A model generated the notes under the pieces. That model was given only the letters and a program-made list of their open reading frames with translations. It was not told where the DNA came from and made no database searches. 27,015 nucleotides of DNA from an uncultured Actinomyces sp. (GTDB taxonomy: Bacteria > Actinomycetota > Actinomycetes > Actinomycetales > Actinomycetaceae): the NCBI GenBank assembly GCA_937926195.1, contig CALEXZ010000047.1, positions 1 to 27,015 on the forward strand. Reading direction: 5' to 3'. Positions 11,727-19,114 of the stretch are shown one piece after another. A program made the position numbers and the translations under genes. Each line of letters opens with the position of its first letter. Positions within the stretch are counted from its first letter, which is position 1.

Positions 11727-13673
11727 ATGAGCACCCACCCGTCTCGACGGGGCCCAGTCGGCCTCGCCGCCCTCGCACTGGCCTGCGCCATCGGGCTCAG
11801 CGCCCAGCTGAGCGCACCCGCCGCCGGTGCCGCACCCCTGTCACCCGCACCCGTCGCCACGACGGCACCCTCCGCACCCGTGGACCCGGGCACGGCCGCC
11901 ACCGACCCCGTTGACGCCGCTCCCGTGGAGGCGCCGCCCGAGCCCTCGGCCGCCGAGGAACGGGTGCTGCCGCTCGTCGACACCGGCGAGGCCACGCCCG
12001 AGGAGCTGCGGGCGCCAGCCGCGCCCGCAGCTGAGCCCGCCGTCAGGGACCTGGAGGCGACGGGCGAGCTGCCGGCGTCGGCCCGCACCTTCTCCACCAG
12101 CCAGGCGGGACCGGCCTCGACCCTCGTCCTCTACGACAGCACGGGCCCCTACGCGAGGATCGGCGAGTTCTACGCCCTGGGCATGGGGATGCTCGCCTCC
12201 CACTCGGGCACCGTCACCGCCATGCCGGTCGCCGACTACCAGGCGGGCCTGGCAGGCCGCTTCACCGCCGTCATCTACACGGGATCGACGTACAACGAGC
12301 CCCTGCCGCAGGCCTTCAAGGACGACGTGCTCACCGGCAACGTGCCCGTGCTGTGGTCCGGCTTCAACATCTGGCAGCTGACCGCCGACCCCCAGGACCG
12401 CGCCACCTTCACCTCCCGCTACGGCTGGGACGCCGCCACCTCCTACATCGACTCCGTCGACACGGTGACCGCCGTGAGCTACAACGGACGCTCCCTCAGC
12501 CGCGACCCGCTCAACACCGGCGGGCTGCTCGTGCCCCACATCCTGCGCCCCGAGGACGTCACCGTCCTGGGCACCGGCCGGTGCTCGCAGGTCTCAGGCG
12601 ACCCCACGACCTGCTCCTCCCTGGCCCAGACCAGCGGCTCGGACCTGCCGTGGGCGGTGCGCTCGGGCAACCTCACCTACATCGGTGAGGTGCCCCTGTC
12701 CTACCTGTCCGAGACCGACCGCTACCTGGCCGCCGCGGACATCGTCCTGGACATGCTCCAGCCCGGTGCCGAGCCCGTCCGCCAGGCGGCCGTGCGCATC
12801 GAGGACGTCAACCCGACGACGCCCGCCGCCGAGCTGCGGGCCATCGTCGACTACCTCGTGGGTGAGGGCGTGCCCTTCCAGCTCGCGGTCGTGCCCATCT
12901 ACACCGATGGCAAGGGCGCCTACAACGACGGCGTGGCCGAGACCTACACCCTGGCCGACAGCCCTGAGCTCGTCGAGGTCCTGGCCTACGCGGTCCAGCA
13001 CGGCGGGACCCTCGTCCAGCACGGCACCAGCCACCAGTTCTCCACGCTCGACAACCCCTACAACGGCGTGAGCACCGACGACTTCGAGTTCATCCGCTCG
13101 TGGTGCACCCAGGTCAACGACGTCAACGCGCCCCAGGTGCGCTGCGAGGAGAGCTCGTGGGTGCAGATCGGCGGGGACCTGCCCGGTGTGGACGCCGCCT
13201 GGGCCGCCCAGCAGGTCCGCGCGGGCCAGGAGGTCTTCGCCTCGGTGGGGCTGCCCGTCCCGACGATCTTCGAGACGCCCCACTACGCGGCCACTCCCTC
13301 CGCCTACACGGGCATCTCCCAGGTCTACCCGGTGCGCTACGAGCGTGAGCTCCTGCACGTGGGCCTGCTCAGCGGGCAGACACCGGGGCCCTTCGACTAC
13401 TACGGCCAGTTCTTCCCGTACTCCGTCAACGACCCCTACGGCACGCACATCCTGCCGGAGAACATCGGCAACGTCGCCCTGGAGGCCTACAACCAGCACC
13501 CGCCGCGCCTGCCCCAGAGGCTGCTGGCGGCCTCGGAGGCGAACCTCGTAGGCACCCACGCCACGGCGAGCTTCTTCTTCCACCCCTTCTACGACGTGTC
13601 CTACCTCAGGCAGACCGTCGAGGGGATCCGCGCGCAGGGCTACACCTTCGTGCCCGCCTCCGAGCTGCGATGA
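11727..13673 (+). CDS. Secreted DUF2334 polysaccharide deacetylase-like protein
   Basis: This 648-residue protein opens with a signal peptide (about 1-36: basic start, Ala/Leu core, AGAA-type end) and an Ala/Pro-rich disordered linker (about 37-120). An alpha/beta region (130-345) with VLYDSTGPYARIGEFYALG follows. The deacetylase-like domain (about 353-645) has RIEDV (Asp360) after strand 1, HGTSHQ (His432, His436) as the two metal histidines, ETPHY (His519) and FFFHPFYD (His619), the pattern of DUF2334 members of the carbohydrate-esterase 4-like superfamily. It is expected to remove N-acetyl groups from an exported polysaccharide. It starts 42 bases after wecB with an AAGGAG site at 11716-11721. 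Two Cys pairs (286/296 and 460/473) could be disulfides outside the cell. Confidence 0.88.
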   Translation: MSTHPSRRGPVGLAALALACAIGLSAQLSAPAAGAAPLSPAPVATTAPSAPVDPGTAATDPVDAAPVEAPPEPSAAEERVLPLVDTGEATPEELRAPAAPAAEPAVRDLEATGELPASARTFSTSQAGPASTLVLYDSTGPYARIGEFYALGMGMLASHSGTVTAMPVADYQAGLAGRFTAVIYTGSTYNEPLPQAFKDDVLTGNVPVLWSGFNIWQLTADPQDRATFTSRYGWDAATSYIDSVDTVTAVSYNGRSLSRDPLNTGGLLVPHILRPEDVTVLGTGRCSQVSGDPTTCSSLAQTSGSDLPWAVRSGNLTYIGEVPLSYLSETDRYLAAADIVLDMLQPGAEPVRQAAVRIEDVNPTTPAAELRAIVDYLVGEGVPFQLAVVPIYTDGKGAYNDGVAETYTLADSPELVEVLAYAVQHGGTLVQHGTSHQFSTLDNPYNGVSTDDFEFIRSWCTQVNDVNAPQVRCEESSWVQIGGDLPGVDAAWAAQQVRAGQEVFASVGLPVPTIFETPHYAATPSAYTGISQVYPVRYERELLHVGLLSGQTPGPFDYYGQFFPYSVNDPYGTHILPENIGNVALEAYNQHPPRLPQRLLAASEANLVGTHATASFFFHPFYDVSYLRQTVEGIRAQGYTFVPASELR

Positions 13674-15337
13674 GCGACCGGGAGCAGCCCGCCGGGGACG
13701 GTGACGTCCCCGGCGCTCCCGGGCAGCCGCCGGCCGGGCCCGCTCACAGCCCCCGGCCTCAGCCGCCGGACCCGGAGCCCGCCGGGTGCCTCAGCCGCCG
13801 TCGGGCCCTGGGGGTCCTCACCGCCCTGGGCGCGCTGCTGCTCGCGCTTGTGGCCCTGGCGGACCACCTGCTGCGGCGGCGTGAGAGCCCGGACGAGCCG
13901 ACGCCGTCCCCCGGCGAGCAGACGGGGGACGGCGACGTCGTGCTGCTCGACGTGGCCGGGGCCGACGGCCGGCTGCTTGGTCTGGACGAGCTGCTGCTGG
14001 TGGCAACCAACGGTGCCGGTGCCGACGAGCGCGACGACGCCCTGCTCGACGCCGACACCCTGGCGGTCCTGAGCCTGGCCCCCCTGGAGGCGGACGCCTC
14101 GGCCAGCGCCCGCCTCGAGCTGCCCCGGCAGGGCAGGGCCTGCCTGTCGATCTCCTGGCCCACCTCCGCGGGCTACTCGGCGCTCCTGGTGGACCTGCCC
14201 GGTCCGGGGCGCTACGCGCTGGCCGAGCTCGCCGCCCAGAGCCTGCACGCCTCACAGGCCGCCGCGGAGGCCGACGGGCTCATCGACCCGGTCACCGGTG
14301 CGGGCGTGGGGGACCTGCGGGCCGCCACCGAGCAGGCCCTCTCCTCCTGCCGCTCCGCTCCGGATGACGTGCAGCGGGCCGTACGTGCCTCCCAGGCCCT
14401 GGAGGCGGCCGCCTCGGCCCAGGTCGCCCTCGACCGCGCCCGCGCCCACCACGAGCCGGGCACCGCCATGCTCGGGGTCACCTTCACCTACCCTCCCGAC
14501 CCTGCCGCGGTGGCGGCAGCGCTGGAGCCGCTGCGGGCCGCCCAGCGAGGCATCATCGTGCGCCTGGTCGTCACCGACACCGACGACCGTGACGAGATGG
14601 CCGCGTGGCGCACCTGCCTGGACGAGCTGCACGCCCAGGGCGCCCAGGCGATGGTCCAGATCTGCGACTCCCAGGCCGTGGCCTCCCTCGACGACGCGGC
14701 GTGGCGCCGCCGCCTCAGCCGCCTCCTGGAGGCATTCCCGGACGCTGACGCGTGGGAGACCGGCAACGAGATCGGAGGGGAGTGGCTGGGCGAGCGCGGC
14801 GTGACCCGTGCGCGTGAGGCAGCCCGCGCCCTCGCCCGCGACCCCGCGACCGCGCAGGCGACCCGCGTGCTCACCCTCTACTACCAGCTCGGCCAGGGCG
14901 AGGCCGAGGCCTCGACCTTCACCGTCGCCGGCGACGCCCTCGATCCGGGCCTGCTGGAGCTGAGCGACGTCGTCGGACTGTCCGTCTACCCGCAGTGGCA
15001 CCCGCTGGGCGTCTCCGCCGACCGGGTCCTCGACGCCCTGTCCCAGGTGGCACAGGGGCGGCCGATCGCACTGACCGAGCTCGGCTACGGTGCCGAGGAC
15101 CTGGACGAGGGCCCCTGGTGGTACGGCTCGCCCACGGACACCACCCTCGGGCGCGAGAGCGTCGCCCGGGACCTGACGGCCTCGGCGCTGTGCCGCCAGG
15201 ACGTGTGGGCGGCCCCAATGTGGTGGTACTACCTGGAGGACGAGGAGGGCGCCGGGGCGGACGACGGCGTCGGCTCGACCCTTGCCGAGGCCGCGCAGGC
15301 GCCCCAGGCGCAGGCCGCCCGGACGCAGGCGCCGTGA
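13670..15337 (+). CDS. Membrane-anchored TIM-barrel glycosidase-like protein
   Basis: This 555-residue protein has a Pro-rich cytoplasmic start (1-40), SRRR, then one membrane helix (about 46-67), so the bulk is outside. A first region (about 85-260) contains an Ala-rich helical part. The second (about 265-525) looks like an (alpha/beta)8 barrel: TFTYPP and IIVRLVV as strands, WETGNEIGGEW with Asn366-Glu367, GLSVYPQWHP, ALTELGYG with Glu470, and MWWYYLED near the end. An Asn-Glu after strand 4 and a Glu after strand 7 are the acid/base and nucleophile pattern of clan GH-A. No precise family is recognisable. The ATG overlaps the deacetylase-like gene's stop by four bases, suggesting the two act on the same polymer. 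Confidence 0.78.
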   Translation: MSDREQPAGDGDVPGAPGQPPAGPAHSPRPQPPDPEPAGCLSRRRALGVLTALGALLLALVALADHLLRRRESPDEPTPSPGEQTGDGDVVLLDVAGADGRLLGLDELLLVATNGAGADERDDALLDADTLAVLSLAPLEADASASARLELPRQGRACLSISWPTSAGYSALLVDLPGPGRYALAELAAQSLHASQAAAEADGLIDPVTGAGVGDLRAATEQALSSCRSAPDDVQRAVRASQALEAAASAQVALDRARAHHEPGTAMLGVTFTYPPDPAAVAAALEPLRAAQRGIIVRLVVTDTDDRDEMAAWRTCLDELHAQGAQAMVQICDSQAVASLDDAAWRRRLSRLLEAFPDADAWETGNEIGGEWLGERGVTRAREAARALARDPATAQATRVLTLYYQLGQGEAEASTFTVAGDALDPGLLELSDVVGLSVYPQWHPLGVSADRVLDALSQVAQGRPIALTELGYGAEDLDEGPWWYGSPTDTTLGRESVARDLTASALCRQDVWAAPMWWYYLEDEEGAGADDGVGSTLAEAAQAPQAQAARTQAP

Positions 15338-15338
15338 G

Positions 15339-15369
15339 CGCCCGCGGGCCTGCGGGCGGTGAGTGTTTT
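15339..15369 (+). terminator. Hairpin with T-run after the polysaccharide cluster
   Basis: CGCCCGC (15339-15345) pairs with GCGGGCG (15352-15358) across a six-base loop, and TTTT follows at 15366-15369. It lies directly after the stop of the glycosidase-like gene and before gmk, so it marks the cluster's 3' boundary. Confidence 0.6.
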
Positions 15370-15402
15370 CGCGTGCACCGGCGTTGCAGGCATGATGTCA
15401 CC

Positions 15403-15975
15403 ATGACGTCCCCGGACCCCGCTGCCCGTCTCGCCGTCCTCGCAGGCCCCACCGCCGTCGGAAAGGGAACGATCGTCGCCGAGCTGCGTCGCCGTCACCC
15501 CGATCTCTTCGTCTCCGTCTCCGCCACGACCCGCTGTCCCCGTCCGGGCGAGGTCGACGGCGTCCACTACCACTTCCTCAGCGACGCCGACTTCGACCGG
15601 CTCGTCGCCGAGGACCAGATGCTCGAGTGGGCGCTCGTGCACGGGCAGCACCGCTACGGCACGCCCCGCGGCCCCGTCGAGGCAGAGCTGGCCGCCGGGC
15701 GCCCCGCCCTGCTGGAGATCGACCTCGACGGCGCCCGCCAGGTGCGACTCGCCATGCCCGACGCCCTGCTCGTCTTCCTCGCCCCGCCCAGCTGGCAGGC
15801 GCTGGTCGACCGGCTCGTCGGCCGGGGGACCGAGGGCGGAGCCGAGCGGCAGCGGCGCCTGGCCACGGCACGCACGGAGATGGACGCCCAGGGAGAGTTC
15901 GACCACGTCATCGTCAACGACACCGTGGCACGTGCCACTGACGAGCTCGAGGGCCTGCTCGGCCTGGCGGGCTAG
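15403..15975 (+). CDS. gmk: Guanylate kinase
   Basis: Phosphorylates GMP to GDP using ATP. It has 190 residues, slightly shorter than the usual 200-210. The P-loop GPTAVGKGT is at 15-23. SVSATTRCPRPGEVDGVHYHF carries the GMP-binding Ser/Arg/Tyr residues, and EIDLDGARQVR is the usual second GMP-binding segment. The ATG at 15403 is the only sensible start: ATGs at 15392 and 15395 are out of frame. CATGAT at 15391-15396 ends six bases before the ATG and could be a -10 for leaderless expression, but it is a weak match and no ribosome-binding site is visible either. The TAG stop is part of a -10-like element for rpoZ. Confidence 0.95.
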   Translation: MTSPDPAARLAVLAGPTAVGKGTIVAELRRRHPDLFVSVSATTRCPRPGEVDGVHYHFLSDADFDRLVAEDQMLEWALVHGQHRYGTPRGPVEAELAAGRPALLEIDLDGARQVRLAMPDALLVFLAPPSWQALVDRLVGRGTEGGAERQRRLATARTEMDAQGEFDHVIVNDTVARATDELEGLLGLAG

Positions 15976-15978
15976 ACT
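15973..15978 (+). promoter_or_regulatory. Candidate -10 element for rpoZ
   Basis: TAGACT fits the actinobacterial TAnnnT -10 pattern, and its TAG is the stop codon of gmk. Transcription would start near 15985, giving a leader of about 54 bases before rpoZ. The octamer CTAGACTG (15972-15979) recurs exactly at 21906-21913 before fmt. No clear -35 is seen. Confidence 0.5.
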
Positions 15979-16038
15979 GTCCCGGTTACCGCACGGCCTC
16001 CTACGGCCGGTCACGCGCTCAGAAAGCAGGTCACGCAC

Positions 16039-16437
16039 ATGCTCGGTACCTCCCCCCAGCCCGAGGGCATCACGAACCCGCCCATCGACGACCTCCTGGA
16101 GAAGGTCGACTCGAAGTACGGGCTCGTGGTGGAGGCAGCCAAGCGCGCCCGCCAGATCAACAGCTACACCCAGCAGCTTGAGGACAACCACCTGGAGTTC
16201 TTCGGCCCCCTCGTCGAGGCCGACACGGAGGAGAAGCCGCTGGGCATCGCCCTGCGCGAGATCGCCCAGGACAAGCTCGAGGTCATCCCCGGTGACGTGG
16301 CCCGCGCCCGCCGCGCCGAGGCCGAGGAGGCCCGCCGCGCCGCCGAGGCCGACATGTTCTCCGACATCTCCCTGGATGCCCCGCTGTCCCTGGGTGAGGA
16401 CGGCTCGGCCACGAGCCTTGACGACATCCAGTTCTGA
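16039..16437 (+). CDS. rpoZ: RNA polymerase omega subunit
   Basis: Small subunit that helps beta-prime fold and join the RNA polymerase. It has 132 residues, longer than E. coli omega (about 90) but like other actinobacterial forms. The conserved core is PPIDDLLEKVDSKYGLVV, then AAKRARQINSYTQQL, then EKPLGIALREIAQDKLEV. The tail (about 95-132) is a charged Ala/Glu/Arg helix followed by an acidic stretch. A weak AGAAAG site precedes the ATG. The position between gmk and coaBC is the standard actinobacterial arrangement. Confidence 0.96.
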   Translation: MLGTSPQPEGITNPPIDDLLEKVDSKYGLVVEAAKRARQINSYTQQLEDNHLEFFGPLVEADTEEKPLGIALREIAQDKLEVIPGDVARARRAEAEEARRAAEADMFSDISLDAPLSLGEDGSATSLDDIQF

Positions 16438-16462
16438 CGCCCCCGCAGTGTCCCCGCAGCGG

Positions 16463-17773
16463 ATGAGCGTGCACGCCGTGTCCCCGTCCGGGGCGCGGCG
16501 TGTCGTCGTCGGTGTCTCCGGCTCCATCGCCGCCTACAAGGCGCCCACGATCGTGCGGCGCCTGCGCGAGGCCGGCCACGAGGTCAGGGTCGTCGCCACC
16601 GAGGCGGCCCTGCGCTTCATCGGCGCCCCCGCCCTCGCGGCGGTGTCCGGCGGACCGGTGTCCTGCGGCGTCTTCGACGACCCCGCCGCGGTCGAGCACG
16701 TCGCCGTGGGGGAGTGGGCCGAGCTCGTCCTCGTCGCCCCCGCCTCCGCCGACTTGCTTGCGCGGGTGAGGGCCGGCCGCGCGGACGACCTGCTCACCGC
16801 CACCATCCTGACGACGACGGCTCCGGTCGTGCTCAGCCCCGCGATGCACACCCAGATGTGGCTCAACCCCGCCACCGTCGACAACGTCGCCACCCTGCGC
16901 AGCCGCGGGATCGTCGTCATCGACCCGGCCGAGGGGCGCCTGACGGGCGCGGACAGCGGCACCGGGCGCCTGCCCGAGCCCGAGGTCATCATCGACGAGG
17001 CCCTGCGCGCTCTGGCCGACAGGCACGCGCAGGGCGCCGCCTCCGCCGACCTGGCGGGGTGCCACGTCGTCGTCTCGGCCGGGGGCACCCGTGAGCCGCT
17101 GGACCCGGTGCGCTTCCTGGGCAACCGCTCCTCAGGCCGCCAGGGCGTGGCCGTGGCGCGCGCCGCCGCCGCCCGGGGAGCGCGCGTCACCCTCGTGGCC
17201 GCGAACCTCAGCGCCGACGTGCGCTCCGGGCTGCCCCAGGCGGTCACCGTCGTCGAGGTCGGCACCGCCCTTGAGCTCCAGGACGCTGTGAGGGCGGCGT
17301 GCGCCGACGCCGATGCCGTCGTCATGGCCGCCGCCGTCGCCGACTACCGTCCCGCCCGCGTGCACGCGGCCAAGCTCAAGAAGCACGGCCTGGCTGAGGA
17401 CGGGCAGGACGGGGCCGGGGGCCGTCCCGCACCCATCGAGCTCGTCGAGAACCCGGACGTGCTCGCCGGCCTCGTCAGCGACCCGCCGCGCACCGACGGC
17501 CCCCCCACCCTCGTGGTCGGCTTCGCCGCGGAGACGGGCGACGCCGACGGCAGTGTCCTCGCCCACGGTGCCGCCAAGGCCCGACGCAAGGGCGCGGACC
17601 TGCTGGCCGTCAACGCGGTGGGCCAGGACCTGGGCTTCGGCGACGTGCCCAACGCCGTCGTCGTGCTTGACGCGCAGGGCACGGAGGTCGCCCGCGCCGA
17701 GGGCTCCAAGGACGACGTCGCACGCGCGCTCGTCGCCCTGCTCGCCCAGCGGCTGAGGGCACGGGCCCGCTGA
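16463..17773 (+). CDS. coaBC: Bifunctional phosphopantothenoylcysteine decarboxylase / phosphopantothenate-cysteine ligase
   Basis: Performs two consecutive steps of coenzyme A synthesis. From the ATG it has 436 residues, normal for CoaBC (about 400-420). The N-terminal FMN-dependent CoaC domain (about 12-185) shows GVSGSIAAYKAP, EHVAVGEWAELVLVAPASAD and PAMHTQMW. The C-terminal CoaB domain (about 198-430) shows SAGGTREPLDPVRFLGNRSSGRQG, AAAVADYRP and KLKK. His in PAMHTQMW and Asp in ADSGTGRLPE replace the Asn and Cys of E. coli, but mycobacterial CoaBC has the same substitutions. The start is uncertain: an in-frame GTG at 16448, ten bases after rpoZ, would add five residues, and neither has a clear ribosome-binding site. 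It is probably cotranscribed with rpoZ. Confidence 0.94.
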   Translation: MSVHAVSPSGARRVVVGVSGSIAAYKAPTIVRRLREAGHEVRVVATEAALRFIGAPALAAVSGGPVSCGVFDDPAAVEHVAVGEWAELVLVAPASADLLARVRAGRADDLLTATILTTTAPVVLSPAMHTQMWLNPATVDNVATLRSRGIVVIDPAEGRLTGADSGTGRLPEPEVIIDEALRALADRHAQGAASADLAGCHVVVSAGGTREPLDPVRFLGNRSSGRQGVAVARAAAARGARVTLVAANLSADVRSGLPQAVTVVEVGTALELQDAVRAACADADAVVMAAAVADYRPARVHAAKLKKHGLAEDGQDGAGGRPAPIELVENPDVLAGLVSDPPRTDGPPTLVVGFAAETGDADGSVLAHGAAKARRKGADLLAVNAVGQDLGFGDVPNAVVVLDAQGTEVARAEGSKDDVARALVALLAQRLRARAR

Positions 17774-17784
17774 TCCCGGCGGCC

Positions 17785-17803
17785 GCGCACCGGGGACGTG
17801 CGC
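17785..17803 (+). terminator. GC-rich hairpin after coaBC
   Basis: GCGCAC (17785-17790) pairs with GTGCGC (17798-17803) over a seven-base loop, twelve bases after the coaBC stop. The stem is short and has no T-run. It is called a terminator mainly because a promoter for metK follows. Confidence 0.35.
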
Positions 17804-17856
17804 CGACGCACAGCGACGCCCGGCCTCGCGGCTCGGTCGGTGTCTCAGGCCGCCGG

Positions 17857-17862
17857 TAGGCT
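17857..17862 (+). promoter_or_regulatory. Candidate -10 element for leaderless metK
   Basis: TAGGCT fits TAnnnT and ends six bases before the GTG at 17869, placing the expected transcription start on the first base of the start codon. The short coaBC-metK gap shows no ribosome-binding site next to the start, which agrees with leaderless translation. No -35 consensus is seen. Confidence 0.5.
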
Positions 17863-17868
17863 GTGCGC

Positions 17869-19071
17869 GTGAACTCCTCCCTCCGTCTCTTCACCTCCGA
17901 GTCCGTCACCGAGGGCCACCCGGACAAGATCTGCGACCGGATCTCCGACTCCGTCCTCGACGCGATCCTCGAGCAGGACCCTGCCGCCCACGTCGCCGTC
18001 GAGACCATGATGACCACCGGTCTCGTCCACGTCGCCGGCGAGGTGACGACGAGCGCCTACGTGGAGATCCCCCAGATCGTGCGCGACGAGATCGTCGCCA
18101 TCGGCTACGACTCCTCCGACGTGTGCTTCGACGGGCGCTCCTGCGGCGTGTCGATCTCCATCGGCCAGCAGTCCCCGGACATCGCCGCGGGCGTCGACAA
18201 GGCGCTGGAGGTGCGCGGTGACAGCGGTGGGCTGGACCCGCTCGACGTCCAGGGCGCCGGGGACCAGGGGCTCATGTTCGGCTACGCCTGCACCGAGACC
18301 GCCGAGCTCATGCCGCTGCCGATCCACCTGGCCCACCGCCTCGCCGAGCGCCTGACCGCCGTGCGCAAGCAGGGCGTCGTCCAGGGCCTGCGCCCCGACG
18401 GCAAGACCCAGGTGACCATCGGCTACGACGGCGAGCGCGCCGTGAGCCTGACGAACGTCGTCCTGTCCACCCAGCACGACGAGGACCGCAGCCGCGCCTG
18501 GCTGCACGACGCCCTCGTGGCGGAGGTCCTCACCCCGGTGCTCCTGGCCGAGCAGGACAAGGGCCTGGACATCGACGTCAGTGGCGCCGAGGTCCTCGTC
18601 AACCCCTCGGGGCAGTTCATCATCGGCGGTCCCGCCGGGGACGCGGGCCTGACCGGCCGCAAGATCATCGTCGACACCTACGGCGGCATGGCCCGCCACG
18701 GGGGTGGCGCCTTCTCCGGCAAGGACCCCTCGAAGGTGGACCGCTCGGGTGCCTACGCCATGCGCTGGGTCGCCAAGAACGTCGTCGCCGCCGGGCTGGC
18801 CGAGCGCTGCGAGATCCAGGTCGCCTACGCGATCGGCTCCGCCCGTCCCGTGGGCCTGTACATCGAGACCTTCGGCACCGAGACGGTCGAGGTGCGCCGC
18901 ATCCAGGCGGCCGTGCGGGAGGTCTTCGACCTGCGTCCCGCCGCGATCATCCGCGACCTGGAGCTGCTGCGCCCCCTGTACCGCACGACGAGCGCCTACG
19001 GGCACTTCGGACGTCCCGGCTTCACCTGGGAGGACACGAGCCGCGCGGCACAGCTGCGCGCCGCCGTCTGA
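17869..19071 (+). CDS. metK: S-adenosylmethionine synthetase
   Basis: Makes SAM from methionine and ATP, releasing phosphate and diphosphate. From GTG 17869 it has 400 residues, as usual. GHPDK (16-20) carries the catalytic His17 and metal-binding Asp19. GAGDQGLMFGY, the glycine-rich GGAFSGKDPSKVDRSGAY loop and CEIQVAYAIG are all intact. An in-frame GTG at 17863 would add two residues. I prefer 17869 because a TAGGCT -10 lies exactly where a leaderless transcript starting there would need it, and because the product then begins like its relatives. It provides methyl donor for, among others, the RsmB-type methyltransferase downstream. Confidence 0.96.
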   Translation: MNSSLRLFTSESVTEGHPDKICDRISDSVLDAILEQDPAAHVAVETMMTTGLVHVAGEVTTSAYVEIPQIVRDEIVAIGYDSSDVCFDGRSCGVSISIGQQSPDIAAGVDKALEVRGDSGGLDPLDVQGAGDQGLMFGYACTETAELMPLPIHLAHRLAERLTAVRKQGVVQGLRPDGKTQVTIGYDGERAVSLTNVVLSTQHDEDRSRAWLHDALVAEVLTPVLLAEQDKGLDIDVSGAEVLVNPSGQFIIGGPAGDAGLTGRKIIVDTYGGMARHGGGAFSGKDPSKVDRSGAYAMRWVAKNVVAAGLAERCEIQVAYAIGSARPVGLYIETFGTETVEVRRIQAAVREVFDLRPAAIIRDLELLRPLYRTTSAYGHFGRPGFTWEDTSRAAQLRAAV

Positions 19072-19114
19072 GCCGACGGGACGGCGCGGCCACCACGAGC
19101 TGAAGGAGGGGGCG

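Noticed and set aside
15932..16462. Upstream extension of the coaBC frame through rpoZ and the end of gmk
   Set aside because: The extra residues are Ser/Arg/Pro-rich out-of-frame translation of rpoZ. CoaC homology begins just after 16463.
16463..17773. His in PAMHTQMW and Asp in ADSGTGRLPE of CoaBC as broken active-site motifs
   Set aside because: Mycobacterial CoaBC proteins carry the same substitutions, so this is the actinobacterial form and not a defect.
18704..19114. Upstream extension of the priA frame into metK
   Set aside because: A strong AAGGAGG site precedes the ATG at 19115, and the extension is a shadow of metK codons.
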